64,000 bases of DNA from DP-36 sp036004365 (GTDB taxonomy: Bacteria > Desulfobacterota > Binatia > UBA9968), in contig DASYRN010000175.1 in assembly GCA_036004365.1 (NCBI GenBank), positions 19,054 to 83,053 on the forward strand, written 5' to 3'. The notes under the pieces are model-generated. The model was not told the origin of the DNA. It worked only from the letters and a program-made list of their open reading frames with translations, and did not search any database. Shown piece after piece: positions 52,338 to 61,108 of this stretch. Made by a program: the position numbers and the translations under genes. Within the stretch, counting starts at the first letter, position 1; each line of letters starts with the position of its first letter.

Positions 52338-53091
52338 TCAGAACCTTCGATCCTACAGGACCGAAGCGCCGCAGATAGTCGCCCCCGAGGTGATTGATAT
52401 CCAATAGCAAAAAAAAGTCGGCGGTCCCAAACTCCGCATCTAAAGCGGGAAGGCCGCAGACGAGCGCTCCTATCCGGAGATATCCTTTAAACAAATTCGG
52501 TAAGTGAGAAAACAGCGCGCGTTCGTCCTCAATCCGAGCACCCTCGTCCAACCCGGAGAAAGATTTTCCGGGTAGAGGATGAACTCTAAATTCTTCCGGC
52601 GCGTAATATTTCGCTTTGAGTAGCCCGAAAGCTTCGCTCACTTCGAAGGGGTCAGTGGTATAGAGGCTGGCACACCCGAATAGGTATTTTACGCGATGCG
52701 TCTTGACGTATCGGGCGATAGCTTCCCACATCAGAGGGATCAGCGCCTTGTCCCGGTAATCCTTATGAGTACAGGAGCGGCCGAGTTCCAACACCTCGCC
52801 TTTCAACCGTTTGATCTTCTCGAGATCAAACTCTCCTTCTGAATAGAAACCGACTCGTCGCGGAGCTTTTGAGCCCAAGAGGAGACGATACGTCCCTATG
52901 ACGCGCTTGCTATGCGAGTCACGGACAATAAGATGGTCGCAAAAGGAATCGTATTCGTCCGAATCCAATCCCTTTTCGTAGGACGAGGCCAGGCCTTTTC
53001 CCATCTCAAGATTGAAAACCTCGAATCGGAGTCTCTGCGCCTCCAGGATTTCATTTTTATCTTGCGTGATCGTGATTTCAAAGTCGCTCAT
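52324..53091 (-). CDS. OlsB-like GNAT N-acyltransferase
   Basis: 255 residues with a hemolysin-like GNAT fold: LEAQRLRFEVFNLEMGKGL at the start, then RVIGTYRLLLGSKA and LELGRSCTHKDYRD. This type forms lyso-ornithine lipid from ornithine and acyl-ACP. Start chosen at 53091 (SDFEITITQDKNEIL); a longer start at 53130 or 53157 is possible. Together with the downstream PlsC-like gene it resembles OlsB-OlsA. Acceptor not proven. Confidence 0.8.
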   Translation of the reverse strand: MSDFEITITQDKNEILEAQRLRFEVFNLEMGKGLASSYEKGLDSDEYDSFCDHLIVRDSHSKRVIGTYRLLLGSKAPRRVGFYSEGEFDLEKIKRLKGEVLELGRSCTHKDYRDKALIPLMWEAIARYVKTHRVKYLFGCASLYTTDPFEVSEAFGLLKAKYYAPEEFRVHPLPGKSFSGLDEGARIEDERALFSHLPNLFKGYLRIGALVCGLPALDAEFGTADFFLLLDINHLGGDYLRRFGPVGSKVLNAVG

Positions 53092-53182
53092 ACGGAAGCG
53101 CGGGATTGCGGGCTGAGAACCGAAGACCATGCTAGACTGATGGGCTCTTGAAGGCAAGAGTTGTTCTTTAGGATTGGATGCT

Positions 53183-53944
53183 TTAACGGTGATTCCAGCG
53201 CGGCTTCCTTTTCTGCAAGAAAGCCTGCACCCCTTCCTCGACGTCTTCAGTTTTCAGAAGTTCGGTGAGATAAAGCTCTTCGGATCTTTGAAGGGTCTCG
53301 GAGAAGTTTTTTAGAGAAATTTCGCGTAGTCCCTTGAGCGCGATACGCAGGACGGCCCGGCTTTTTTCTTTAAGCTCTTGTAGGATGCTGTCGAGCGCGT
53401 GATCGATGTCAGCGTCGGCGGCGACGCGGTTGACCAGTCCAATCGTCAACGCTTCTCGCGAAGAAATTTTCTTTCCCGTGAGGATCATCTCGGCGGCGCG
53501 ATGGTAGCCGAGCTGGGAAGGGAAGCGGGCCAAAGCTACCGGAGGATAACAGCCCACGTTGATTTCGGGAGTGGAGAAAAAGCTCTCTTCTGACGCGATG
53601 ACGAGATCGCAGGACCTGGCCAGCTCACAACCCCCTCCCATACATGCACCCTGAACCACCGCGATGGTGACTTGGTGAAGCAATAACAGCTTGCGAATTA
53701 CACTGTGGACAGCTTCCAACATCTCCGGGACTTTTGCCCGAGTGTGGTCGTTAACATCGACGCCGGCGGAGAAGGCGCGCCCGCCGCCCCCGCGAAGAAC
53801 CAAAAAATCCACTTCCTCATCGCCTTTTATGGAATCCACCGCTTGGCTAAGCTCTCGCAGCATCGCGAGATTGAGGATGTTCAGCGGTGGCCGCTGAAGG
53901 GTGATGAAAGCCGCTCGGTCTTCTTTTGTGAGAACTATATTCAT
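53183..53944 (-). CDS. Enoyl-CoA hydratase/isomerase family protein
   Basis: 253 residues of the crotonase fold: RPPLNILNLAMLRELSQAV, AFSAGVDVNDH and VQGACMGGGCELARSCDLVIAS. The N-terminal RPPLNILN and the SxPEINVGCYPP stretch resemble dienoyl-CoA hydratases of aromatic degradation (cyclohexadiene-carbonyl-CoA type), but this is a weak call. ATG with TTGGATGAATATAG context, no strong Shine-Dalgarno. Not linked to the 17-22 kb cluster. Confidence 0.78.
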   Translation of the reverse strand: MNIVLTKEDRAAFITLQRPPLNILNLAMLRELSQAVDSIKGDEEVDFLVLRGGGGRAFSAGVDVNDHTRAKVPEMLEAVHSVIRKLLLLHQVTIAVVQGACMGGGCELARSCDLVIASEESFFSTPEINVGCYPPVALARFPSQLGYHRAAEMILTGKKISSREALTIGLVNRVAADADIDHALDSILQELKEKSRAVLRIALKGLREISLKNFSETLQRSEELYLTELLKTEDVEEGVQAFLQKRKPRWNHR

Positions 53945-54027
53945 CCAAGCAATCTGGGACTGGGTTGACCTCTCGTCTTACTTAGTCTACTGAAATTCCT
54001 TTTACAAGGATACGCGGATTCACTGGT

Positions 54028-54056
54028 TTGACAAAAGAAACATAAATACTTAAACT
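54028..54056 (+). promoter_or_regulatory. Predicted promoter of ompA-like gene
   Basis: TTGACA (54028-54033), 17-nt AT-rich spacer, TAAACT (54051-54056). The gene start (54087) is 31 nt downstream with GGAGGG before it. A good sigma70 fit. Confidence 0.7.
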
Positions 54057-54086
54057 CAAAGCCGTTTCCGGAGAACGGAGGGTTCC

Positions 54087-54851
54087 ATGAAGAAGATTTA
54101 TTTGCTTGTCTTGGGCATGTTGGTGTCTGCTGCCCTTTGCGGCGCGCCGCGGCCGGCCTTTGCGGCTGCTGATGAGTACGACGATAGCCAGTCTCATCCT
54201 CTCAGGGTCGTTGCCTATCTAGCGCATCCATTCGGGGTTTTGATCGAATGGCTTCTAGCACGACCCGGCCATTTCTTAGTGAGCGCAACACCAGAGCTGG
54301 AGTATATCTTCGGCCACCGGCCTCATCCTCCTATTTTGGTGGAGCCTCAACCGCTGCATGATTACGGCGTCCCGAAGCGAGTTCCTATGAAAGAGTCGCC
54401 GGCTCCAAGAGCGGCTTTACCGCAAGAGCCAACCGCTGAGCGTGTCATTATCAAAGAGGTCGTGCTCGAAAAAAACGTCCTCAAGGAGACGCCGAAGGTC
54501 GTTGAGATAGAAAAAATCGTTTTCCCGAGCGTCGCGTTTCGCTTCGATTCGGCCGATCTCACCGATTTGGGCAAGGGTCAAGTGTACCTGGTAGCCCAAA
54601 GGCTCAAGGAGAATCCGAACACCCTGGTGGCGATTGAAGGACATGCAGATGACGTCGGCAGCAACGAATATAACATGCGGCTCGGCTTGCGTCGGGCAGA
54701 GAGAGTGAAGCAGGAATTAACCCAACTCGGTATCGAATCCGATCGTTTATCCGCCGCCAGTCTAGGCAAGTCAAAGCCACTCATCGAACAACAGACTGAT
54801 TGGGCGCGCGCAGTCAATCGCCGCGCGGATTTTAAGACCTCGGCTCCCTGA
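54087..54851 (+). CDS. OmpA-family peptidoglycan-associated protein
   Basis: 254 residues with a signal peptide (LLVLGMLVSAALCGAPRPAFA) and the OmpA C-terminal domain (~145-250): ENPNTLVAIEGHADDVGSNEYN (motif GHxDDxGSxxYN), LRRAERVKQEL, NRRADFK. N-terminal part (~30-140) is not barrel-like and is rich in Pro and acidic residues. Anchors outer membrane to peptidoglycan. Followed by a terminator. Confidence 0.88.
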   Translation: MKKIYLLVLGMLVSAALCGAPRPAFAAADEYDDSQSHPLRVVAYLAHPFGVLIEWLLARPGHFLVSATPELEYIFGHRPHPPILVEPQPLHDYGVPKRVPMKESPAPRAALPQEPTAERVIIKEVVLEKNVLKETPKVVEIEKIVFPSVAFRFDSADLTDLGKGQVYLVAQRLKENPNTLVAIEGHADDVGSNEYNMRLGLRRAERVKQELTQLGIESDRLSAASLGKSKPLIEQQTDWARAVNRRADFKTSAP

Positions 54852-54855
54852 CGTG

Positions 54856-54965
54856 AATTCTTAGTTTTGAGTTTTTAGTTTTGAGTTAGATTTTGGAGCC
54901 CAACCGTTACAGGGTTGGGCCTCTTTCTTTCCAAGTTCTATTTCAACTCAAAACTCAGAATTCAG
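54856..54965. repeat. Large inverted repeat flanking the ompA terminator
   Basis: GAATTCTTAGTTTTGAGTTTTT (from 54856) and AACTCAAAACTCAGAATTC (to ~54963) are near-complementary arms around the terminator hairpin. Made of the same short words (TTTTGAGT) seen at other intergenic sites. Confidence 0.55.
54898..54930 (+). terminator. Rho-independent terminator
   Basis: GCCCAACC (54898-54905), loop GTTACAG, GGTTGGGC (54913-54920), then CTCTTTCTTT. Ends transcription of the OmpA gene; the stem is perfect over 8 bp. Confidence 0.8.
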
Positions 54966-54980
54966 AGCTCCAAGCCGGTG

Positions 54981-55589
54981 ATGTATCAGCCCAAAGATGC
55001 GTTTTATCGTAGGGCAAAAAAAGAAGGCTACCGCTCCCGCGCGGCTTACAAACTCCTAGAGCTCAACCGTCGTTTCCATATCATCAAGACCGGAGATCAG
55101 GTTGTCGATCTGGGCGCAGCGCCCGGCGGCTGGCTTCAGGTGGCTTCTCAACTGACAGGGAAAGAAGGGCGAGTGGTCGGCATAGATCTGGAACCGATCG
55201 AAGCCATTCCTGAAAAGAACATTGTCATTGTTCGTGGCGATATCACCTCCGAGGAGAGCGTAAGAAAAATACAGCAGGTCTTGGGAAAACCGGCTGACTG
55301 TGCAATCTCTGACGTAGCGCCGCGGCTGAGCGGAATCCGCGATGCGGACTTGAGTCGCTCGATGGAGCTGAATCGTTCAGCTCTTAAGGTCGCGTGCCAC
55401 CTTGTTAAACCAGGAGGTCATTTTCTCGTTAAGGTCTTCATGGGAGAAGAACTTAAGAGCTTCAGACTTGAAATCGAAAAGCACTTCCTTTCGGTCCAAA
55501 GTACCCGCCCCGAAGCGACTCGCAAAGGCTCCTCAGAGATTTATTTGTGTGCCAAAGGCTTGAAGAAAGAAGCAACGCTGGAACTCTAG
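54981..55589 (+). CDS. rlmE: 23S rRNA 2'-O-ribose methyltransferase RlmE
   Basis: 202 residues: KKEGYRSRAAYKLLELNRRF (catalytic Lys), VVDLGAAPGGWLQVASQL (SAM site), the acidic SDVAPRLSG motif, and HFLVKVFMGEE with the second Lys and EIYLCAKG with the last Glu of the K-D-K-E tetrad. Methylates U2552 of 23S rRNA in the large subunit. ATG at 54981 with a weak Shine-Dalgarno; the upstream in-frame extension is not family-like. Confidence 0.93.
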   Translation: MYQPKDAFYRRAKKEGYRSRAAYKLLELNRRFHIIKTGDQVVDLGAAPGGWLQVASQLTGKEGRVVGIDLEPIEAIPEKNIVIVRGDITSEESVRKIQQVLGKPADCAISDVAPRLSGIRDADLSRSMELNRSALKVACHLVKPGGHFLVKVFMGEELKSFRLEIEKHFLSVQSTRPEATRKGSSEIYLCAKGLKKEATLEL

Positions 55590-55840
55590 TATTTGGGCAG
55601 CTTTCGCTTCGGCGTTTGCCGTGTCGTTTTTTCCGAATGTCTAATATAATCAACACCATCCTACCCTCACATGTAGCCCTGTAGGATATTTCATTCACCT
55701 CCCTCTCCACCTACATCCTAATAGATCGGAAATTTCTTTGGAACCAGAAGGTTTTAGGTCTTGGTACGTCGTTTGCTCCATCTTCTAGTGGGTGTCCAGG
55801 AGAGAGGAGAATTTAATCCTTTGGTTCGAAGGAGGCTGTC

Positions 55841-56128
55841 ATGAGCAGATTGTTTGTACTATCTGTGGCGTTATTTCTAGCCCTCGGTTTCGGATCCGGA
55901 TGCTCTACCCACTCAAGGACTGTAACAACGGAGACTGCCTATTATGACTCACCCCAAGATCGCTACCAGGGTAGGCCGGTTACGGTGGAAAGGGAGACGA
56001 CTGTGAGAACAGAGTCGGAAAATCCGGGCGAGTCCACGGGTCTAGTGAGTGGCACAGTCAATGTGGTGGGTGAAGTCCTCGCTCTTCCTTTTCGTCTTGT
56101 CGGCGGCTTGATCAGTCTCATTTTCTAA
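55841..56128 (+). CDS. Small lipoprotein-like hypothetical
   Basis: 95 residues with a lipoprotein signal (ALFLALGFGSGC, Cys ~21) and Thr/Ser-rich middle, ending in a hydrophobic GEVLALPFRLVGGLISLIF. GAAGGAGG before the ATG. No family recognised. The C-terminal hydrophobic segment may insert in a membrane. The gap 55590-55840 holds nothing I can identify. Confidence 0.6.
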   Translation: MSRLFVLSVALFLALGFGSGCSTHSRTVTTETAYYDSPQDRYQGRPVTVERETTVRTESENPGESTGLVSGTVNVVGEVLALPFRLVGGLISLIF

Positions 56129-56167
56129 AAAACACGGCGAGCGGGAAGTGGTGGACAAACGTTTGGG

Positions 56168-56554
56168 ATGAACAGCTTTGCCGCTCTTATAGTCTGTGTC
56201 GGATCCCTGGTGCTTGCAATCGGCACCAAACCCCCATTGGTTGACGCTCAAGAAGCGGTGCGGGAACGTCGCGTCCAGCTGGGAGAGAGCGTCAGCGAGG
56301 AAAAGCTCAAAGCTTTTGCTAGAGCCTACGTCGTGCTGCAGCAGATACGACTGGAGTACGAGCCCACGATCCAGACCGTCCGAGATCCGAATGAGATTAC
56401 AAGGATCCGACAAGAAACCAATTCAAGGATAGAACAGGTGCTTCAGAAACAGGGCCTCGACGTAGAAAGCTACGCGAAGATTTTTACGGCGGTAAGTTCT
56501 GACGAGAAGCTCAAACAGAGAACCATCGAGTTCATCCAAATCATTCCACGGTAA
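56168..56554 (+). CDS. DUF4168-domain secreted protein
   Basis: 128 residues with a signal peptide (ALIVCVGSLVLAIGT) and LKAFARAYVVLQQIRLEYEP, typical of DUF4168. Domain function is unknown. The 3' end overlaps glmS by 14 nt (convergent). 39 nt after the small lipoprotein, perhaps an operon. Confidence 0.75.
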   Translation: MNSFAALIVCVGSLVLAIGTKPPLVDAQEAVRERRVQLGESVSEEKLKAFARAYVVLQQIRLEYEPTIQTVRDPNEITRIRQETNSRIEQVLQKQGLDVESYAKIFTAVSSDEKLKQRTIEFIQIIPR

Positions 56555-58370
56555 CGCTTTTGGCAAGATTGCGCGGTTGATCGACATCTGTCCCTCGCTG
56601 GACGGCGATCTGATACGCGAGGAGTTGAAGGGGAACGGTGAAGACGACCGGCGCCAGGAAGTGGGTGGTCTTAGGGATAACCAAGAGGCGGTGAGCGACA
56701 GCCCCGATAGAGGCATCTTCCTCGTCGGTCAAGACAATGGTCTTGCCGCCTCTGGATTCGACTTCTTTTAAGTTCCCCAAACCCTTGTGGAAATATCGGT
56801 CCCTGGGCAGAAGCATGACCACAGGCATCTTTTCGTCGATCAGAGCAATCGGTCCGTGCTTCATCTCACCCGCTGGATATCCCTCGGCATGGATATATGA
56901 GATCTCCTTGAGCTTGAGGGCTCCCTCAAGAGCGATCGGGTAGTGAATGCCTCGACCGAGATAGAGGAAATCAGAAGCGTGGGTGAGATCTTTGGCGACC
57001 TCCTCGACCGGAGTTTCGAGCTTGAGAGCCTCTTCGACCCAGTTTGGGAGGCGCAGGAGATCGTCCAGGAGCTTTTGAGCCTCGCCTCGCTTGAGATAGC
57101 CCTTCAGTCTTCCCAGACGAATCGCCAGCAAATAGAGCGCGGTGAGTTGCGTGGTGAAGGCCTTGGTGCTGGCTACGCTGATTTCAGGGCCGGCATGAGT
57201 GTAAAGGACGCCGTCGGACTTGCGGGCGATCGAAGAATCGACAACGTTGCAGATGGAGATGATGGGGGCCCTTTTTGCCCGCGCCATATCGATTGCGGCC
57301 AAGGTATCGGCTGTCTCGCCGGATTGACTGACCAGGAGAAGCAATGAGCGCGAGCTGATAAGCGGCGAGCGGTAGCGGAACTCCGATCCGTAATCAACTT
57401 CGGCCGGAATTCCCGCGATCTCTTCGATCATAAATTTTCCGACTAAGGTCGCGTGCCACGCCGTGCCGCACGCCACTAGATAGATTCTATCGATCCGTCG
57501 GAGATCCTTGGTCGTGAGCGCGAGCTCGGCGAGAGAGACGTTGCCTTCCTTCAGCGAGATTCGGCCCCGAAATGTGTCCGCGATCGCGCGCGGCTGCTCA
57601 TGGATCTCTTTGAGCATGAAATGGCGATAGCCATCCTTACGGGCGGCCACGGCATCCCAGGTGATTTCTTTAAACAAGCGCTTGACCGCTCTTCCCTTCC
57701 CATCAAGGATGCGGTACCCGTCCGCTTTGACCTCTGCGACTTCCCCATCTTCGAGAAAGGTGACCTTACGTGTGTAGTCGAGGAGCGCCGGGATGTCAGA
57801 CGCCACGAAGCTCTCTGCGTGGCCGGCGCCGATCACGATCGGCGTCGAATTTTTCGCTACGATGAGCCGCTTAGGATCCTTGCGATTGAGAAAGACCAGA
57901 GCATACGAGCCATGAATCTCCTTGAGGCTCTTGATCACTGCGGCGAGGAAGTCGGCGCCCTTCTGAATCTTCTCGTCGACCAGATGGGCCACGATCTCCG
58001 TATCGGTTTCCGACTGAAACCTCGCTCCGTTCTTTGAAAGTTGCTCTTTGAGTTCAAGATAGTTTTCGATGATGCCGTTGTGAACGACGATGATATCTCC
58101 GGCGCAGTGCGGGTGGGCGTTGGTCTCGGAAGGTCTGCCATGGGTAGCCCAACGCGTATGGCCGATCCCCACACTTCCTTCGACTGTCTTTTGGAACAGG
58201 CTCTTTTCCAGATTCGTGAGCTTTCCCTCGCAGCGGCGGATGGCTACTTCGCCATCATGGAGAACCGCGATTCCCGCTGAATCATAGCCCCGGTACTCGA
58301 GCTTCTTGAGGCTTTCTAGAATGAGAGGTGCAGCCTCACGGCTGCCGATATATCCAACAATGCCGCACAT
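56541..58370 (-). CDS. glmS: Glucosamine-6-phosphate synthase (isomerising)
   Basis: 609 residues: N-terminal Cys nucleophile (MCGIVGYIG), NTN glutaminase domain with GHTRWATHGRPSE, and two SIS sugar-isomerase domains (SQSGETADTLAAID, SKAFTTQL-like near 400, HGPIALIDE). Makes glucosamine-6-phosphate, the first step of amino-sugar and peptidoglycan synthesis. It shares one base with glmU (TAATG), so the two are translated together. Assignment firm. Confidence 0.96.
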   Translation of the reverse strand: MCGIVGYIGSREAAPLILESLKKLEYRGYDSAGIAVLHDGEVAIRRCEGKLTNLEKSLFQKTVEGSVGIGHTRWATHGRPSETNAHPHCAGDIIVVHNGIIENYLELKEQLSKNGARFQSETDTEIVAHLVDEKIQKGADFLAAVIKSLKEIHGSYALVFLNRKDPKRLIVAKNSTPIVIGAGHAESFVASDIPALLDYTRKVTFLEDGEVAEVKADGYRILDGKGRAVKRLFKEITWDAVAARKDGYRHFMLKEIHEQPRAIADTFRGRISLKEGNVSLAELALTTKDLRRIDRIYLVACGTAWHATLVGKFMIEEIAGIPAEVDYGSEFRYRSPLISSRSLLLLVSQSGETADTLAAIDMARAKRAPIISICNVVDSSIARKSDGVLYTHAGPEISVASTKAFTTQLTALYLLAIRLGRLKGYLKRGEAQKLLDDLLRLPNWVEEALKLETPVEEVAKDLTHASDFLYLGRGIHYPIALEGALKLKEISYIHAEGYPAGEMKHGPIALIDEKMPVVMLLPRDRYFHKGLGNLKEVESRGGKTIVLTDEEDASIGAVAHRLLVIPKTTHFLAPVVFTVPLQLLAYQIAVQRGTDVDQPRNLAKSVTVE

Positions 58371-59761
58371 TAGAGTTTTCCCTTCATCTTCTTTCGCTTT
58401 TGCTCAGTCCAGCCTTCGCGCACCGCTTCGCGCCGCTCGTTATAGACCAACGCGCCGGCTGGGACGTCGTGGCGAACGGTTGTAGCTGTCGCCACATAAA
58501 CGTCGTCGCCCAAAGAAACAGGAGCTACGAGCGTCGAGTCGCTGCCGACTTGGACTCGATCGCCGATCGATGTGGGGTACTTCTTAAAGCCGTCGTAGTT
58601 GCAGGTAATCGTGCCGGCTCCGATGTTGCTCTCTCGGCCTATTGTGACGTCGCCGAGATAGGTGAGATGGTTGGCTTTTGTTTCTTCGCCGAGGGTGGCT
58701 TCCTTGGTCTCGACAAAATTGCCAATGTGAACGGCACGGCCCAAGCGCGTTCCAGGGCGAAGGTGAGCGAAAGGCCCGATGATGGCATCGTCATCGACCT
58801 GGCAGTCCGTGAGCACGACCGAGAACCTTAGGTCGACTCCGTTACCGATGCGACCATTCGTGATGTATGCGCTGCCGTCGATCCGGCATCGTTCTCCGAT
58901 AACCGTAGAGCCTAATAGGTGCGTGTTCGGGCCGATCACGGTGTCTCTTCCGATCCGCACGTCAGCCTCAATATAGGTGGTCTGCGGGTCCTTGAAAGTC
59001 ACGCCCGACTCCATCCATTTCCGATTGATCTTCTCTTGCAGGTGTTTTTCCATAATCGCGAGCTCCTGTCTGGTATTGATTCCTGAGATCTCTGTTGCAT
59101 TTTTGATCTGAAAGGTTTTAACCCTATCACCGTTTTTTAGGGCAATTCCCACGATGTCGGGCAGATAATATTCCCCCTGTTGGTTGTGATTTGTCAGTTG
59201 CTCCAAAGCTTTGTAGAGAAAGCGGGGCGAGACGGCGTAGATTCCAGCGTTGATTTCTCTGATCTCCTTTTGCTGCTGCGTGGCGTCCTGTTCCTCGACA
59301 ATTTCCCTGATCTCCTTTTTATCGTTGCGCACGATTCTTCCGTAACCCATGGGCTGATTCAAATGGGCGGTCATGACGGTAAGCGTCGCATTTTCTTCTC
59401 GATGGCGCGACCATAATGCTAGCAGCGTCTCTTGAGAGATGAGTGGCGCGTCGCCGCTCAAAATCAGCAGATGTCCGGAAAAATCCTTGAGGATCTCCCC
59501 TGTGCATCGCACGGCATGACCCGTCCCAAGCTGCTGCTCCTGGAGTACCCAAGTGATGCCATCTTCGTTACAGGATTTTTTTACCTCTTCTGCCCCATGA
59601 CCTACCACAATGGCGATTTTCTTGGGCTTTAAGCTCTTTGCTGCTTTCAGAGGATAGAAAAGCAGCGGTTTCCCACCTAAGCGATGAAGGACCTTGGGTA
59701 AGTTGGATTTCATTCTCTTACCCAAGCCGGCCGCAAGCAGGATGACTGCAAGAGCACTCAT
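58370..59761 (-). CDS. glmU: Bifunctional GlcNAc-1-phosphate uridyltransferase/acetyltransferase
   Basis: 463 residues: N-terminal LAAGLGKRMKSNLPKVLH uridyltransferase motif and GDAPLISQETLL; C-terminal left-handed beta-helix hexapeptides (AHLRPGTRLGRAVHIGNFVE, IGAGTITCNYDG) for the acetyltransferase. Makes UDP-GlcNAc for peptidoglycan and LPS. Forms an operon with glmS on the minus strand; gap 59762-59868 upstream holds no clear gene. Confidence 0.96.
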   Translation of the reverse strand: MSALAVILLAAGLGKRMKSNLPKVLHRLGGKPLLFYPLKAAKSLKPKKIAIVVGHGAEEVKKSCNEDGITWVLQEQQLGTGHAVRCTGEILKDFSGHLLILSGDAPLISQETLLALWSRHREENATLTVMTAHLNQPMGYGRIVRNDKKEIREIVEEQDATQQQKEIREINAGIYAVSPRFLYKALEQLTNHNQQGEYYLPDIVGIALKNGDRVKTFQIKNATEISGINTRQELAIMEKHLQEKINRKWMESGVTFKDPQTTYIEADVRIGRDTVIGPNTHLLGSTVIGERCRIDGSAYITNGRIGNGVDLRFSVVLTDCQVDDDAIIGPFAHLRPGTRLGRAVHIGNFVETKEATLGEETKANHLTYLGDVTIGRESNIGAGTITCNYDGFKKYPTSIGDRVQVGSDSTLVAPVSLGDDVYVATATTVRHDVPAGALVYNERREAVREGWTEQKRKKMKGKL

Positions 59762-59868
59762 GAGAGAAGGTACATGGGAATAGATAAGCCTTTAAAAATG
59801 AAACGATTATAACGTATAAGAAGGTTCAGTCAAAGGGAGGCTAGCAACCTACTGATAAGCGGGTGACC

Positions 59869-60198
59869 CTAAGGCCAATCAGATCCATTACTGTAATGTG
59901 ACCAGTCCGATGTCTGGAAGGTCTTTATGAAAACGTCTACAAACGGTCCGGAAGGTTGTTGTGGTAGGACTACACGGAGAACTTTTACCCTTGATGTCAG
60001 TTGTATCTGACGGACGTTGTGGGCAAAGCCAGCGTCTCTAGTAAAGCACAGATCGTAGTTCTGAGCTACCTGCCGATATAGAGTCCCGTTGTCAATTCCC
60101 TTTAGCTGTAGACGATTTACCGAATCCACCTGATGGCCGAATTGTCGCAGGGCAACCAGCAGAGATTCCGGCAGATTTTCGTCCAAGAGGATTTTCAC
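59869..60198 (-). CDS. DUF5615 PIN-like toxin candidate
   Basis: 109 residues beginning KILLDENLPESLLVALRQFGH, with TLYRQVAQNYDLCFTRDAGFA; the DExLP and TRDxGF motifs are the acidic sites of DUF5615/Mut7-C-like PIN-fold nucleases. Start overlaps the upstream DUF433 gene by 4 nt. Likely partner in a DUF433/DUF5615 system, where the two are considered toxin-antitoxin-like. Confidence 0.82.
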   Translation of the reverse strand: MKILLDENLPESLLVALRQFGHQVDSVNRLQLKGIDNGTLYRQVAQNYDLCFTRDAGFAHNVRQIQLTSRVKVLRVVLPQQPSGPFVDVFIKTFQTSDWSHYSNGSDWP

Positions 60199-60401
60199 CT
60201 GGCCGCGAGAAGATCAGAATGGGCAAGCTCCTCCAGCGTGCCCCGAATGGCCTCTTCTGTAAGACTTGGATACTCCTTGACGATCTCGGAGATGGTCATC
60301 CCCGAAGCCAGACACTCTAATAGCAGTGCAACCGAAATGCGGGTATCACGGACCCTAGGGGCGCCACCTAAGTGATCGGGATCTGAAACAATCCAGGTCA
60401 T
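60195..60401 (-). CDS. DUF433 antitoxin-like protein
   Basis: 68 residues: GGAPRVRDTRISVALLLECLASG and IVKEYPSLTEEAIRGTLEEL match the DUF433 helix-turn-helix-like fold. ATG 60401, overlapping the PIN-like gene (ATGA). The pair likely neutralises or regulates the nuclease. Confidence 0.85.
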   Translation of the reverse strand: MTWIVSDPDHLGGAPRVRDTRISVALLLECLASGMTISEIVKEYPSLTEEAIRGTLEELAHSDLLAAR

Positions 60402-60598
60402 AGCTCTACCTCAGTAATTCCGGCCACAAAGAATTTGCGTCGGTCTGCGTTAGAAACGGGATGGAAATCTTAAAACAGATTGGTGGAGGCGAACTCCAAA
60501 GCTGGGCTGTATAACCAGAGCATTGCGTAGCGGTCATCTTCTCGGCAGCAGGAGCAACGACAAACCCGACGCTTAAGAGTGCGGTATAAGTCCACTTT

Positions 60599-60718
60599 TC
60601 AACATTCGTCATGGAAGCAATCTATCACGGGCCACAATTTCAGTCCACGCTCCCGAGAAAGTCTGTCTATTGCTTCCGCTTTTTCGTTCACGCTCATCCC
60701 AACGACCCCACTTTTCAT
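60599..60718 (-). CDS. 39-residue protein coupled to upstream gene
   Basis: ATG at 60718 overlaps the stop of the 96-residue gene (ATGA), then KAEAIDRLSRERGLKLW and VIDCFHDEC to TGA. Inner GTG is another start. Coherent helical composition and coupling favour a real gene, but no family is known. The rest of 60402-60598 shows only a hydrophobic reading frame, not accepted. Confidence 0.4.
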   Translation of the reverse strand: MKSGVVGMSVNEKAEAIDRLSRERGLKLWPVIDCFHDEC

Positions 60719-61005
60719 ACATTGGGAACGAGATCAATTCTTGGCCCATTGATAATAAGCTGCTTTTTCAGCTTGTAGCGCCCGTCGCGTTCATGCCCAA
60801 CAATGTGCTCAAAGGGCACTGCCACAAGGTATCCCAGCGAATGCGAAAATCGCACTATGTGTTGCTTTCTATACACCATTTCAAATCTCCACCTGTTAAA
60901 TTCATCAGGAATAGGTACTGCACTGGGCGTCCAAGTTAGGCTCTGTGGCGGTGGATCAAATGGAAAATCCTTGCCAATGTTCTTTTTGGATTGCTCAATA
61001 TTCAT
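60715..61005 (-). CDS. Hypothetical 96-residue protein
   Basis: PPPQSLTWTPSAVPIPDEFNRWRF, YLVAVPFEHIVGHE: strand-rich, no membrane span, unknown family. Its stop couples to the 39-residue gene. Lies in the minus-strand accessory run between mrr and DUF433. Function unknown. Confidence 0.5.
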   Translation of the reverse strand: MNIEQSKKNIGKDFPFDPPPQSLTWTPSAVPIPDEFNRWRFEMVYRKQHIVRFSHSLGYLVAVPFEHIVGHERDGRYKLKKQLIINGPRIDLVPNV

Positions 61006-61108
61006 TCTGCCTTTCCGTTCCTTAGCACCATGTCAACGTCATCCAGTTTTGGTCCAGCGAGAAGAGAAAACGCAAGATATAAAGGCCAGACCCCAATCCA
61101 CTTTCCGT

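Noticed and set aside
60406..60612. 68-residue minus-strand reading frame with a signal-like start (TYTALLSVGFVVAPAA)
   Set aside because: No Shine-Dalgarno, low-complexity tail, overlaps a neighbouring frame; composition does not support a real protein.
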